Assembly: GCA_947505245.1 (NCBI GenBank)
Contig: CANNIZ010000023.1
Coordinates: 1-64,000, forward strand
DNA length: 64,000 nt
Direction of reading: 5' to 3'
From: Pseudomonadota bacterium
GTDB taxonomy: Bacteria > Myxococcota_A > UBA796 > GCA-2862545
Position numbers and translations under genes: made by a program. The notes under the pieces are model-generated. The model worked only from the letters and a program-made list of their open reading frames with translations. It did no database searches and was not told where the DNA came from. How positions within the stretch are numbered: the first letter of the stretch is position 1; every line of letters begins with the position of its first letter. Below are positions 42,410-51,123 of this stretch, in pieces.

Positions 42410-43234
42410 CTACGAACGATCGCGGTAGCGGAGCCACCGGGGAAACTGCCGCTGATCCCGGTGCGAGAGCGGCGCGAAGCGCCCGTCGTCGACCGCGCGC
42501 AGGCACGCCTCGAGCAGTGGATCGGCCGCCTGAGCGCCGCGATGCGGCAGGTGGCGGGTGTTCTCGAACAACCGCGTGCGGGACAGACCGGAGCGCGGCA
42601 GGTCGTCGCGCAAGCCAAACACCGCAGCGCAGCGCACCGCGAGCCGCCGCGGGAGTCCCGACGCGACCGCCTCAGCCGGGACACGACACACCCCGGCGAC
42701 GGCGTCCACAACGGCGCCCCAGGTCACCTCGCCGTACGGCATCACCGGCAGGGGCGTTCCGAGCGGGTTCACGGACGGGTCGCCGGACACGAAGTGGTGA
42801 AACCGGTGTGGATCGGCCTCGACGCGGACGGGCCCCGGCCGCGCGAAGCCTACGCGATCGCGATGGGTTGAGAACGGCCAGGCGAGCGGATCGTTGACGA
42901 GGTTGTCACGACACGGGTTGAGGTGCACGTACCGCACCGTTCGCGAGACGTGCTTCGCGTTGGGGATGTGCTCGGGCGGTGGCGCGGGCGCCCACAGGCC
43001 TGCGACCCGGCGTCCGCGGGCGAAGTTGCGCCACCGCGTGTAGCCGCTCATCACGGCGCCGAGCCGCCGACCGGGGTCGTCGTGCGGGAGCACGAGGTGT
43101 ACATGATCAGGCATCACGCACAGCGCGACCGTCTCCGGAAACGCGCGAAGCAGGGACGCAAAAAGCACCGCAGCTTCGGGCTCTCGAACCCAAAGCAGGT
43201 GGCCCTGACGGGCGCTTGCGACGAGGTGGTACAT
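42410..43234 (-). CDS. REP-associated tyrosine transposase (RAYT/Y1_Tnp)
   Basis: The 274-residue protein belongs to the IS200/IS605-type HUH transposases. 'ALCVMPDHVHLVLPH' carries the HxH metal-binding pair, preceded by an N-terminal beta strand ('MYHLVASARQGHLLWVRE') and followed by 'TVRYVHLNPCRDNLVNDPLAWPFS' with a typical 'YVHLNPVRAGLV'-like signature. The catalytic Tyr is probably in 'SGYTRWRN'. RAYTs process palindromic REP elements rather than move themselves. The ATG at 43234 is chosen as the family start; the frame is open further up but adds unrelated sequence. A palindrome with tandem repeats lies 54-108 bases upstream (43288-43342). Confidence 0.88.
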   Translation of the reverse strand: MYHLVASARQGHLLWVREPEAAVLFASLLRAFPETVALCVMPDHVHLVLPHDDPGRRLGAVMSGYTRWRNFARGRRVAGLWAPAPPPEHIPNAKHVSRTVRYVHLNPCRDNLVNDPLAWPFSTHRDRVGFARPGPVRVEADPHRFHHFVSGDPSVNPLGTPLPVMPYGEVTWGAVVDAVAGVCRVPAEAVASGLPRRLAVRCAAVFGLRDDLPRSGLSRTRLFENTRHLPHRGAQAADPLLEACLRAVDDGRFAPLSHRDQRQFPRWLRYRDRS

Positions 43235-43287
43235 CGCCGCCGTCCATGCAGGATGCGGGCCAGCGATTCCTGGCGTTGGTCCATTTG

Positions 43288-43342
43288 GGTGACGGAGGTC
43301 CGACGGAAGTCGACGGAAGTCGACGGAAGTCCGTCCGTCACC
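43288..43342. repeat. inverted repeat enclosing three 10-base tandem units, upstream of the RAYT gene
   Basis: Arms GGTGACGGA (43288-43296) and TCCGTCACC (43334-43342) enclose three perfect copies of CGACGGAAGT (43301-43330). The surrounding 358-base gap 43235-43593 has no other gene; GGCGTTGGTCC occurs at 43272 and again at 43450. Its position next to a RAYT makes it a candidate REP-like element. Confidence 0.6.
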
Positions 43343-43593
43343 TGGGGTCCGCGACCGAGGCAAGCCCGCCCATCCGGAACATTCTCGGAGGCAAGCCACC
43401 CCCATCGGAACGTCGCGACCCTTACGACGCACCCGGGCAAAAAATATCCGGCGTTGGTCCGTCGCCCACCGCGCTGCGAGCACGTACAACCGGCGACCGG
43501 TTCCGATCGGCCCGGCTTGCCTCCGCCGTTGTTCCGATTCAGCCGGCATGCCTCGGCCCACGCCCGCCCAGCCGTCGCGATACCTGGACCGCG

Positions 43594-44547
43594 ATGCCCG
43601 ACCGACCGCCGATTCCCGCGTCCCCGCGCTTGTTGTGGGGCCTGCTGCGCCCCCAGGGGCTCGGCTTCGTGCTGCTGTTGCCGTGGTTTGGCTACGGCTT
43701 CGGCCACTGGTCGTGGGGCCTCGATCTTCGCGAAGGACAGGCGTTCCTCACGTTACTCGCGGCCTGGGCGTGCCTGCACGCCGGGACGATGTGGCTCAAC
43801 GCTGGCCTCGACCGCGATCAGGGCGAGGTGTTGTGGGGCAAGGCGCTCCCCGTCCCCGACGCGATCGAGCGGTTCGCGGCGCTCGCCCTCGTCGCCGCCC
43901 CCTCGCTCGCGTGGTTCGCAGGCCCCGCGCCGTTCCTGTGCGCCGCCGCCTGCTCGCTCCTCGCCGTCCTCTATTCGTCCCCGCACACCGCGTGGAAGGC
44001 GCACCCGGTCGGCGGACCGCTCGTCAACGTGCTCGGCTACGGCGTGCTGTCACCTCTCGCCGGCTGGTGGCTCGTCGGCGTGGAACCCGGCCCGCGCACG
44101 GGAATCGTGTTCACCGCGATGGCCGCGCTCACGCTCGGGATCTACTTCGCGGCGCAGGCATTTCAGCAGCGCGAAGACGCCGCGCGCGGTTACCGCACGC
44201 TCGTGGTCACCCACGGTCCCGCCGCTACGCTGTTGGCAGCCCGCCTGCTGTTCGGCGCAGGCTTCGGCGCGCTGTTCGCGCTCACCGCCGCCGGATGGCT
44301 CCCGCGGCCGTGCCTGGTCGCGCTGCCGTTCGCGCTGTACGTCGACCACGGCTTCGGCGCGTGGCGACGCGACGTGCTCGGCGACCCGACCTGCGCCACC
44401 GAAGTGCGCGCCCGCGGCCTGTCCGGAGCGCTCCTGCTCACCGCGCTGATGTTCGTGCTGGGCGCGTACGCGGCGTACCTCGGGCAGGCCTTTACCGGCA
44501 GTACAGTGTTCGCAGGCCGCGCGACGGCGGCAGGGTTCCCGGGATGA
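43594..44547 (+). CDS. UbiA-family prenyltransferase-like membrane protein, first of a tandem pair
   Basis: The 317-residue protein has about eight transmembrane helices. Near residue 70 'WLNAGLDRDQGEVLWGK' corresponds to the first Asp-rich motif of UbiA (NDxxDxxxD) in altered form, and 'FQQREDAARGYRTLVVTHG' near 195 to the second. UbiA enzymes join isoprenyl diphosphate to an aromatic or other acceptor in the inner membrane. The ATG at 43594 is the only sensible start. It overlaps its paralogue by ATGA. The acceptor is unknown and motif departures leave catalysis uncertain. Confidence 0.85.
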   Translation: MPDRPPIPASPRLLWGLLRPQGLGFVLLLPWFGYGFGHWSWGLDLREGQAFLTLLAAWACLHAGTMWLNAGLDRDQGEVLWGKALPVPDAIERFAALALVAAPSLAWFAGPAPFLCAAACSLLAVLYSSPHTAWKAHPVGGPLVNVLGYGVLSPLAGWWLVGVEPGPRTGIVFTAMAALTLGIYFAAQAFQQREDAARGYRTLVVTHGPAATLLAARLLFGAGFGALFALTAAGWLPRPCLVALPFALYVDHGFGAWRRDVLGDPTCATEVRARGLSGALLLTALMFVLGAYAAYLGQAFTGSTVFAGRATAAGFPG

Positions 44548-45524
44548 CCGCGCTCTGGCACCTCTCCCGCCCCAAGCTGCTGCCGTTCGTCCTCCTGCTC
44601 GTGCTTTGCGGGTACGGCCTCACCCACTGGGACCGCGGCCTCGTCGCGCGGGGCGCGCCCACCCTCGGCCTCACGCTGGTGGCGTGGGCGCTGCTGCACG
44701 CCGGTACGTTGTGGCTCAACGCGGCCGTCGATCGCGACGAGGGGCCCGTGTTGTACGGCAAGGCCGTCGCGCCCCCGCCCTACGCCGCTGCAGCCGGCTA
44801 CGCGGCGCTCGCGCTGTGCGTCCTGATCGCGGCACTCGCGCAGCCGGCGATCGGCCTCGCAGCCTCCCTGTGTTCAATCCTCGCGATCGCGTACTCCCAC
44901 CCGAGCGCGCTCTGGAAGGGGCACCCGACCCTCGGACCCCTCGTGAACCTCGTCGGCTACGGGCTCCTGTCGCCCCTCGTGGGCTTCCTCGCCGTGGATG
45001 TCCCGCCCACGTGGCGGCTGTGCTTCGTGTGGGTCACCGGAGGCATCGGCGTGATGGGCGCGTTCTTCGCGGCCCAGGCGTTTCAACACGACGAAGACGC
45101 CGCCCGCGGCTACCGCACGTTCGTCGTCACACACGGCGCCGTCGCTTGCGTCCGCGCAGCGCGCCTCTGCATGGGCGTCGGCATGGCGGTCGGCATCACC
45201 CTCGCCGCCGTCGGCTGGGTGCCGCGCGTGTGCCTCGTCGCGCTGCCGGTCGCGCTGTGGGTGGACGCCCACTTCCGAACCTGGCTCGCCGTGCCCGGCG
45301 GAGGCGACGTCTCGCACGCGCGAACGCTCGTGCTCCGCCTGCTCGCGGGCGCGTTGATCGCCATCACCCTCTGCTTCGGCGACTACTTCTGGAACGACGC
45401 GCACGGGCTCCCCGTCGCGGGCCTCGGCACCGCCGCCGGCCACCCGCCGGATCGCCCGCTGCTCCCGCCCGGCGCGATGCGACGCTGGGAGGCCCAGAAC
45501 CACGGCATCCTCATCGCGCGGTAA
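44544..45524 (+). CDS. UbiA-family prenyltransferase-like membrane protein, second of a tandem pair
   Basis: The 326-residue protein parallels its upstream neighbour line by line: 'RPKLLPFVLLLVLCGYGLTHW', 'WLNAAVDRDEGPVLYGK', and 'FQHDEDAARGYRTFVVTHG'. It is a tandem duplicate with eight or so helices and a 35-residue extra hydrophilic C-terminus. ATGA overlap indicates coupled translation and perhaps a heterodimer. Like its partner it keeps 'DAARGYRT' and lacks the canonical NDxxD. Substrate unknown. Confidence 0.85.
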   Translation: MTALWHLSRPKLLPFVLLLVLCGYGLTHWDRGLVARGAPTLGLTLVAWALLHAGTLWLNAAVDRDEGPVLYGKAVAPPPYAAAAGYAALALCVLIAALAQPAIGLAASLCSILAIAYSHPSALWKGHPTLGPLVNLVGYGLLSPLVGFLAVDVPPTWRLCFVWVTGGIGVMGAFFAAQAFQHDEDAARGYRTFVVTHGAVACVRAARLCMGVGMAVGITLAAVGWVPRVCLVALPVALWVDAHFRTWLAVPGGGDVSHARTLVLRLLAGALIAITLCFGDYFWNDAHGLPVAGLGTAAGHPPDRPLLPPGAMRRWEAQNHGILIAR

Positions 45525-45532
45525 AACTCGGG

Positions 45533-45552
45533 TACGCTGTGCCCCTTGGGGG
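45533..45552 (+). promoter_or_regulatory. TACGCT box and Shine-Dalgarno of the beta-helix gene
   Basis: GGGTACGCT (box 45533-45538) is followed ten bases later by GGGGGA and the ATG at 45557. It belongs to the set of short-leader promoters described under findings. No clear -35 box is visible. Confidence 0.45.
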
Positions 45553-45556
45553 ATTC

Positions 45557-48010
45557 ATGTTGCTGTTGGCACTCGCCGCACCTGCGCTCGGAAACACGCT
45601 CACGGTCGGGCCGAGCATGACCTACACGACGATCGGCGCCGCCGTCACCGCCTCGGCGAGCGGCGATACGCTGCTGATCGAGCCCGGCACCTACAACGAG
45701 TCGGTGATCCTCACCAAGAGCCTCACGCTGCAGGGCAACGCCGGCGCGTTCAACATGGTCGGCACCGGGCCGCTGATCAACGCGAACGGCACGCCCACCA
45801 TCACGCTTCGCGACGCGCACCTCGACCCCGTCTCCGGGCCTGGGATCGACATGGACGGCGGCCTGATGACGCTCGAGCGCGTCACCGTGACCGACGCGAA
45901 GATCACCGTCGGCAACGGCGCCGCTCTACACGCAAACGGCGGAACCCTCGCCATCGTCGACAGCGTGTTCGACGGCAACGCCGCGTACGACGAGCAGGGC
46001 GGGCACCTGTACGCCGCCGACACGATCGTCACGATCAGCGGCAGCACGTTCAACGCCGGCACCGCTGAAAAAGGTGGGGCGATCTGGATGCTGCACGGCT
46101 CGCTCACGGCGACGAACACCACGTTCACGGGCAACCACGCAGACACCGGCACCGAGACCGGCCGCGGCGGGGCGATCCGCTCCCAGGAGGCCACGATAAC
46201 CCTCACCGGCTGCACGTTCGACGACAACGCCGTCGCAGGGGGCTACGGCGGCCACCTCTCGATGAACAACGGGTCGCTCACGATCGTCGACTCGACGTTC
46301 ACCGACGGCGTCGCCAACGGCGACTACGGCGGCGCGCTGGCGCTCTACCAGGCCACGGTCGCGATCACCGGGTCGACGTTCCGCAACAACCGCGCCCTCG
46401 CCGACGCGACGTTGGCGAACGGCCACGGCGGCGCGATCCTGGTGTACGGACCCATCCCCGGCGCGACGACGATCGACGACACGCTGTTCGACGGCAACAG
46501 CGCCGACGGCTACGGCGGGGCCGTTCGCGTGGAATCGGGTCCCGCGACGATCACGAACAGCACGTTCACGGCGAACCACGCGAACTACGGCGGCGGGCTC
46601 CACGCGCTGGCCAAGGCCCCGCTCACGGTGTCGGGCACGTCGTTTACGGACAACGTCGCCACCACCGCGGGCGGCGCGATTCGCTGGCGCCCGGACGACG
46701 CGACGATCAGCTTCACCCTCTCCGACACAACGTTCGACGGCAACACCGCGGGAGGCCCCGGCGGCGCCATCTACGCCACCGCCGGGGGTCCGCTCCTCGT
46801 CACCGACGCGGTGTTCACCCACAACACAGGCTTCCCCGGCGGCGGCATCGCAGTCAACAACCTGATCGACACCGACGTTCTGCGCAGCACGTTCTGTGGC
46901 AACCGCGCCGAAGGCACGTCAGGCGCCTACGGTGGCGCGTTCTACGGCTGGCAGACCGGCACCACCCGCCTCGCCAACGACACGTTCGTCGACGGCTTCG
47001 CGTCGGCGTGGGGCGGCGGCGTGTACGTGCAGGAGTCGTCGGGCAGCGTGATCGAGAACAGCGCGTTCCTGATGAACGACGCGAGCACCGGCGGCGGCGT
47101 CGGCTGGGTGTCGACGGTCGGCTCGTTCCGCAACAACGTCGTCCTCGGCAACACCGGCGACGGCGTCGTCGGTGGCAACGCCGCGTCCGCGACGTTCTCG
47201 TTCGACGTGTTCACCGACAACACCGACGACCCTGTGTCCGGCACGTTCGACGCCAAGGCCCTGTCCAACACCAACCTGATGGACGTCGACCCCGGATTCC
47301 AGGCGTGGAGCGACGACGGCGACTGCACGAACGACGCGCTCACGCTCAAACCGACGAGCCCGCTGCTCGACAAAGGCGACGCTTCCGTGCTCGACCCCGA
47401 CGGCAGCCGGAGCGACATCGGCCCGTACGGCGGCCCCGACGCCGACCCCGCTGCGTGGCTCGACACCGACGCCGACGGCTCCGCCGACCTGTTCGACTGC
47501 GCGCCCACCGACCCGGACATCTCGCCGCTCGTGGCTGAGGTCGCCTACGACGGCGTCGATCAGGACTGCTCGGGGGCCGACCTCACCGACGTGGACGGTG
47601 ACGGCTACGCCGGAATTGACGGCGGCGGGCAGGACTGCGAAGACGACGACGCGTCGGTCAACCCCGGCCTGGCCGAGGTGCCGTATGACGGTCTCGACCA
47701 GAACTGCGACGGGAAGGACCTCGTCGACGTCGATCAGGACGGCTACGTCGGCGAAGACGCGGGCGGCGACGACTGCGACGACCGGCACGCGGCGATCAAC
47801 CCCGGCATGACTGACGTTCCGGGCAACTTCGTCGACGAGGACTGCTCCGGCGCGGACGCGACCGGGGACGACGGGTTCGACACCGACGACACCGACACCA
47901 CCGGCGGCAAGACGTGCAACTGCGGCACGTCCGATCCGCGCGGCATCGGCGCGTTCGCGATCGCCGCTACCTGGCTGCTCGTCCGGCGGCGGCGCGCGCC
48001 GCGACCCTGA
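45557..48010 (+). CDS. right-handed beta-helix surface protein with MopE-like repeats and MYXO-CTERM-like tail
   Basis: This 817-residue protein has a short signal ('MLLLALAAPALG'). Residues about 25-600 form a parallel beta-helix with repeated units such as 'TISGSTFNAGTAEKGGAIWM', 'ITNSTFTANHANYGGGLH' and 'FDGNTAGGPGGAIY' (Thr/Asn/Gly ladders). After about 640 come three or four MopE-type units 'DGVDQDCSGADLTDVDGDGY', 'DGLDQNCDGKDLVDVDQDGY', 'VDEDCSG', which bind Ca or Cu in related proteins. It ends with a DTDDTDTT linker, 'CNCGTS', a helix and RRRR. Likely a long surface adhesin or polysaccharide-binding rod. The end overlaps a convergent gene by 44 bases. Confidence 0.9.
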   Translation: MLLLALAAPALGNTLTVGPSMTYTTIGAAVTASASGDTLLIEPGTYNESVILTKSLTLQGNAGAFNMVGTGPLINANGTPTITLRDAHLDPVSGPGIDMDGGLMTLERVTVTDAKITVGNGAALHANGGTLAIVDSVFDGNAAYDEQGGHLYAADTIVTISGSTFNAGTAEKGGAIWMLHGSLTATNTTFTGNHADTGTETGRGGAIRSQEATITLTGCTFDDNAVAGGYGGHLSMNNGSLTIVDSTFTDGVANGDYGGALALYQATVAITGSTFRNNRALADATLANGHGGAILVYGPIPGATTIDDTLFDGNSADGYGGAVRVESGPATITNSTFTANHANYGGGLHALAKAPLTVSGTSFTDNVATTAGGAIRWRPDDATISFTLSDTTFDGNTAGGPGGAIYATAGGPLLVTDAVFTHNTGFPGGGIAVNNLIDTDVLRSTFCGNRAEGTSGAYGGAFYGWQTGTTRLANDTFVDGFASAWGGGVYVQESSGSVIENSAFLMNDASTGGGVGWVSTVGSFRNNVVLGNTGDGVVGGNAASATFSFDVFTDNTDDPVSGTFDAKALSNTNLMDVDPGFQAWSDDGDCTNDALTLKPTSPLLDKGDASVLDPDGSRSDIGPYGGPDADPAAWLDTDADGSADLFDCAPTDPDISPLVAEVAYDGVDQDCSGADLTDVDGDGYAGIDGGGQDCEDDDASVNPGLAEVPYDGLDQNCDGKDLVDVDQDGYVGEDAGGDDCDDRHAAINPGMTDVPGNFVDEDCSGADATGDDGFDTDDTDTTGGKTCNCGTSDPRGIGAFAIAATWLLVRRRRAPRP

Positions 48011-48662
48011 CCGGGACCTCGTCCTGCAGCAGGTCAGCGTGCGTGTAATCGCGTGGATCGAACCGGTTCGCGCCGAGGCGCACCAGCGCGCGATCCGGCA
48101 GCGTCCGCGACGCGGGCACCGTCGCCTCGACCGTCGCTACCTCGTCCGCCAACCCGACCGCGATCCACACGGGGATGTCGACGCGACCAAGGTCCACGGG
48201 CACATGCCCGTCGCGGATCCACCCCTGGACCTCCGCGACGAACGCGCCCGACACGTACCCGAGGTCCGGCACCGGCCGCCCGATCAGCAGGGAAGCGGCG
48301 TCGCGATCGTGCCATGCGTAGCGCGCCGACAGGTCCACCACCGCGGGGGCAGGAACCGCCGCGAGGTCGCGCACGCTCGTCTGCGGAACCACCGCCAACA
48401 CCGGCGCGAGCAGCACCATCCGCTCGACGTGCGGATCGGCCATCAGCGACAACGTCGCGCCGAACCCGTGCGCAACGAGCACGGTGTGTTCGGGCATCGC
48501 ATCGGCGGCCGCGGTGATCGCCGCCGCGAAGTCGCTCGAGGTCTGGCCCGCGACCGGGAACTCGAGCGTGCGCACCTGCACACCCTCGCGTTCCAACGCC
48601 CGTCGCAGCGGCAGGAACGCGGTGGCTTCGAACCCCGGCGTGACGACGAGGAGCGCGTTCAC
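47967..48662 (-). CDS. alpha/beta hydrolase-fold protein lacking the nucleophile Ser
   Basis: The 231-residue protein opens 'LLVVTPGFEATAFLPLRRALE' and has an elbow 'TVLVAHGFGATLSL', where the G-x-S-x-G motif is AHGFG, that is, Gly at the Ser position. The rest follows the fold ('PVWIAVGLADEVATVEA' and a late 'NRFDPRDYTHADLL' with His). It may be a pseudo-enzyme or use another residue. The gene's ATG overlaps the helicase stop. Its 3' end overlaps the beta-helix gene by 44 bases, with both frames read in full. Confidence 0.75.
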   Translation of the reverse strand: MNALLVVTPGFEATAFLPLRRALEREGVQVRTLEFPVAGQTSSDFAAAITAAADAMPEHTVLVAHGFGATLSLMADPHVERMVLLAPVLAVVPQTSVRDLAAVPAPAVVDLSARYAWHDRDAASLLIGRPVPDLGYVSGAFVAEVQGWIRDGHVPVDLGRVDIPVWIAVGLADEVATVEATVPASRTLPDRALVRLGANRFDPRDYTHADLLQDEVPVRVAARAAAGRAAR

Positions 48663-50779
48663 GGCGAGGGCGGCGCGTCCGGACCGGGCGGCTCGGCGGA
48701 CGCCTCAGCGATCGCCTCCCGCACCACCGGCGACGGCGAACCGGTCGTGCAAACCCACAGCTGATGGACGGCGCGCGTCGCGGCCACGTGCAGCAGCCGG
48801 CGCGCGGCCGGCGTGTCGGGGAACCAGCTCGCTCCGGCGTCTACGATCACGACGTAGTCGAACTCGAGGCCCTTGACCTGCTCGATCTCGGTGATCTCCA
48901 CGCCCGGCGCGAACGTGAACGCCTGGGACTCCACGAGCCGCAGCCGGGGCACGTCCGCGTGGGACAGGCCGTCGAAGTAGGCGCGCGACACCTCGGCCGC
49001 GGGCGTGAGGATCGCCACGCTCGCGAGCGGCTCGTCGTGCAGCAGCCCCTCGAGCACGTCCGCCAGGAACGCCACACACGCGCCGTGATCGGTGAACTGG
49101 AACAGCTCCACCGGAGGCCCGTTGCGCGTCGCGACCGGCATCGCCTCGTCTTCGCGAAGGTCGCCGAGCAGCGCCATCGAGAACCGGATCACCTCCGCCG
49201 AGCAGCGGTAGCTGATCTTCAGCGTGCTCACGGTCGTTCCGGCCACGCCAAGGTGCCGGAAGAACCCCTCCCACGACGTGAAGCCCGACTCCTGCATCAC
49301 GTGCTGCTGCGTATCGCCGGCGAGCGTGATCGACTTCTTCTCGTCGGTGCAGTCGAGCAACACGCGCACTTCGAGCGGGGAGAAGTCCTGCACCTCGTCG
49401 ATCGCGACGTGCCGGTACGTGAGCGAAGCACCGCCCTTCCGACGCAACGGGCCGACGCGGAGCTGCCACGCGCGCAGCAGCAGCGCGTCGTCTTCGGCGT
49501 CCATCTCGGGCCGCTGCTCCACCTCGACCTGCTCCATCCACGAGACCAGCTCGGCGTGCCGATCGCGGCACCAGCGCGCCGCACGTTGGAGTTCGGCCTC
49601 GGAGAACGCGCCCGGAGCCTTCTCCGCGAGGATGGGCGGCAGGATCTCGTCGCAGTGGACGAGCACGCTCGACCAGTCGTCGAGCGCCTGTTCACCCGTC
49701 GCAGGGCCCTTGTTGCGCTGGATGTGCTCTTCGAGCGCGTCCATCAGCACGGGGTGCGTCTTCAGGCGCACCACGACGGCCGGCGTGTCCTCGCGGATCG
49801 CCTTCGGGAGCGACGGGAAGTGCCTCCGCCGCTGCTCCACGGCCCACGCGTGGAACGTGGTCACGCCAACATTCTCGACGCCCAGCGCGGGCAACACGTG
49901 ACCGACGTAGTCGCGCAGCGCCGAGCTGAACACGATGAACAGCGTGCGTTCGGAGTTGATCGACGGGTCTTCGTACGCGAGCCACGCGATGCGGTGCAGC
50001 GCCACCGTCGTCTTGCCCGACCCCGCCGAGCCGCGCACCACCACGAACCCCGACGACGGCTTGGTGATGAGCGCGAACTGCTCGGGGTCGATCAGACCCG
50101 CGATGTCCGGCAGGCGCTTGTCCTGCCGGCGGCGGTTCCCTTCCAGGTCCGTCCCGAGGCGCCGATCGAAGCCTTCGCCGGCGCCGTGCGCGCGCAACGC
50201 CGCGCCCTGACCGCCGCGAAGCCGGACCGCGTCGCGATCGCGATGCGTCCACTGCTCCCCGTCGGTCGTCCACACGCCCTCGGGGGCGTCGATGCGCAGG
50301 AGCTCGCCGCCGTGGATCGTGACGGTGCGCCGCGCGAGCACCTCGCCGATCACGCTGCGACCCGCGAGCTCTTCCTCGTAGTCGTCGCCCTGCGAGTAGC
50401 GGTAGAAGATCTTGCTGATCGGCGCGTTGCGCCAGTCGACGATGCGGATCCCCTCTTCGATCCGCGTCGCCTTGCCGAGGCAGAGGTCGCGCACCTGCCC
50501 GTTCTCTTCGAGCCGCAAATGCGCAAAATACGGACTGTCAGGGTCCACCTGGGCGCGCTGCTTGCCCTCGCGGATGCGCTCCAACACGCTGACGTGCTGG
50601 TGGTACTGCTGCATCAACGCGCCTTTGTCCTCCTCCTTCGCGCGCGGAATCTCCTCGCGCAGGCGAACGAGCTCGTTCACGAGGTCGCCCTCCTTCGGGC
50701 CAGTCACGAAGGGACGCTCCGCGAGCAGGCGGCTGACGCGGGCGAGGAGGTCGAGCTCGTCGATGACGATGGGATCCAT
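48659..50779 (-). CDS. HelD-like superfamily 1 helicase / RNA polymerase recycling factor
   Basis: This 706-residue protein has an N-terminal helical, coiled-coil segment (about 1-120, 'GALMQQYHQHVSVLERIREGK'), then 'ITKPSSGFVVVRGSAGSGKT' with Walker A near residue 250, 'LTYRHVAIDEVQDFSPLEVR' (motif II), 'ITLAGDTQQ' (motif III), 'LKISYRCS' (motif IV region) and 'ITEIEQVKGLEFDYVVIVDA' (motif V), typical of UvrD/Rep-type ATPases of the HelD family. HelD releases RNA polymerase from stalled DNA complexes. Length matches. It stands first in a two-gene run with the Ser-less hydrolase. Confidence 0.9.
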   Translation of the reverse strand: MDPIVIDELDLLARVSRLLAERPFVTGPKEGDLVNELVRLREEIPRAKEEDKGALMQQYHQHVSVLERIREGKQRAQVDPDSPYFAHLRLEENGQVRDLCLGKATRIEEGIRIVDWRNAPISKIFYRYSQGDDYEEELAGRSVIGEVLARRTVTIHGGELLRIDAPEGVWTTDGEQWTHRDRDAVRLRGGQGAALRAHGAGEGFDRRLGTDLEGNRRRQDKRLPDIAGLIDPEQFALITKPSSGFVVVRGSAGSGKTTVALHRIAWLAYEDPSINSERTLFIVFSSALRDYVGHVLPALGVENVGVTTFHAWAVEQRRRHFPSLPKAIREDTPAVVVRLKTHPVLMDALEEHIQRNKGPATGEQALDDWSSVLVHCDEILPPILAEKAPGAFSEAELQRAARWCRDRHAELVSWMEQVEVEQRPEMDAEDDALLLRAWQLRVGPLRRKGGASLTYRHVAIDEVQDFSPLEVRVLLDCTDEKKSITLAGDTQQHVMQESGFTSWEGFFRHLGVAGTTVSTLKISYRCSAEVIRFSMALLGDLREDEAMPVATRNGPPVELFQFTDHGACVAFLADVLEGLLHDEPLASVAILTPAAEVSRAYFDGLSHADVPRLRLVESQAFTFAPGVEITEIEQVKGLEFDYVVIVDAGASWFPDTPAARRLLHVAATRAVHQLWVCTTGSPSPVVREAIAEASAEPPGPDAPPSP

Positions 50780-50812
50780 CGGCCGACGACTATCCCCTTT
50801 GGGACCTGCCTG

Positions 50813-51022
50813 TCAGGCCTTGGCTTGATTCCAGGCCTGCCACGCCGCGAGCACATGGCACACCCACCCGAGGCAACCGCCGGTACCGAGCCACATGCCG
50901 GGCGTGATCACGAACCAGACGATGCCCCAAACGAAGTGCCCGGTGTAGAACTGGCCGACGCCGGGAAGGAATAGCGACAACACCGCCGCATACCAGGGGT
51001 CCGCAGTCGGATTCCTGCCCAT
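50813..51022 (-). CDS. small TM2-like membrane protein
   Basis: The 69-residue protein has two helices: 'YAAVLSLFLPGVGQFYTGHFVWGIVWFVITPGMWL' in pieces is the TM2 pattern ('LPGxGQFYxG'). The ATG at 51022 has GGAGG five bases upstream and is preferred over a GTG at 51028. TACACT at 51043-51038 is a probable -10. Such proteins are of unknown role. Confidence 0.82.
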   Translation of the reverse strand: MGRNPTADPWYAAVLSLFLPGVGQFYTGHFVWGIVWFVITPGMWLGTGGCLGWVCHVLAAWQAWNQAKA

Positions 51023-51027
51023 TTCCA

Positions 51028-51043
51028 CCTCCCGCAGAGTGTA
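51028..51043 (-). promoter_or_regulatory. TACACT box and Shine-Dalgarno of the TM2 gene
   Basis: TACACT (51043-51038) and GGAGG (51032-51028) precede the ATG at 51022, leaving about 8 bases of predicted leader. A divergent TACACT for the protease gene lies at 51095-51100. Confidence 0.5.
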
Positions 51044-51094
51044 CGCCGCGCGGTGAAATTGATTTGACGAGCGACAACACGTTGCAGGCCCGGC

Positions 51095-51118
51095 TACACT
51101 GGTCGCGCCGTCCGGAGG
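51095..51118 (+). promoter_or_regulatory. TACACT box and Shine-Dalgarno of the protease gene
   Basis: TACACT (51095-51100) is followed by GGAGG (51114-51118) and a TTG start at 51124. A TTGACG at 51064 is 25 bases from the box, too far for sigma70, and no better -35 is visible. Confidence 0.5.
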
Positions 51119-51123
51119 GGACT

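Noticed and set aside
43301..43330. Three 10-base tandem units as a CRISPR fragment
   Set aside because: No spacers, units too short and contiguous.
43235..43561. N-terminal extension of the RAYT gene
   Set aside because: Family homology starts at the Met at 43234; the extension contains the palindrome and has no family features.
48764..50974. 736-codon plus-strand frame opposite the HelD-like gene
   Set aside because: Low-complexity Arg/His/Val translation; the helicase motifs prove the minus strand.
51064..51069. TTGACG as -35 of the protease promoter
   Set aside because: 25 bases from the TACACT box, too far for sigma70 spacing.
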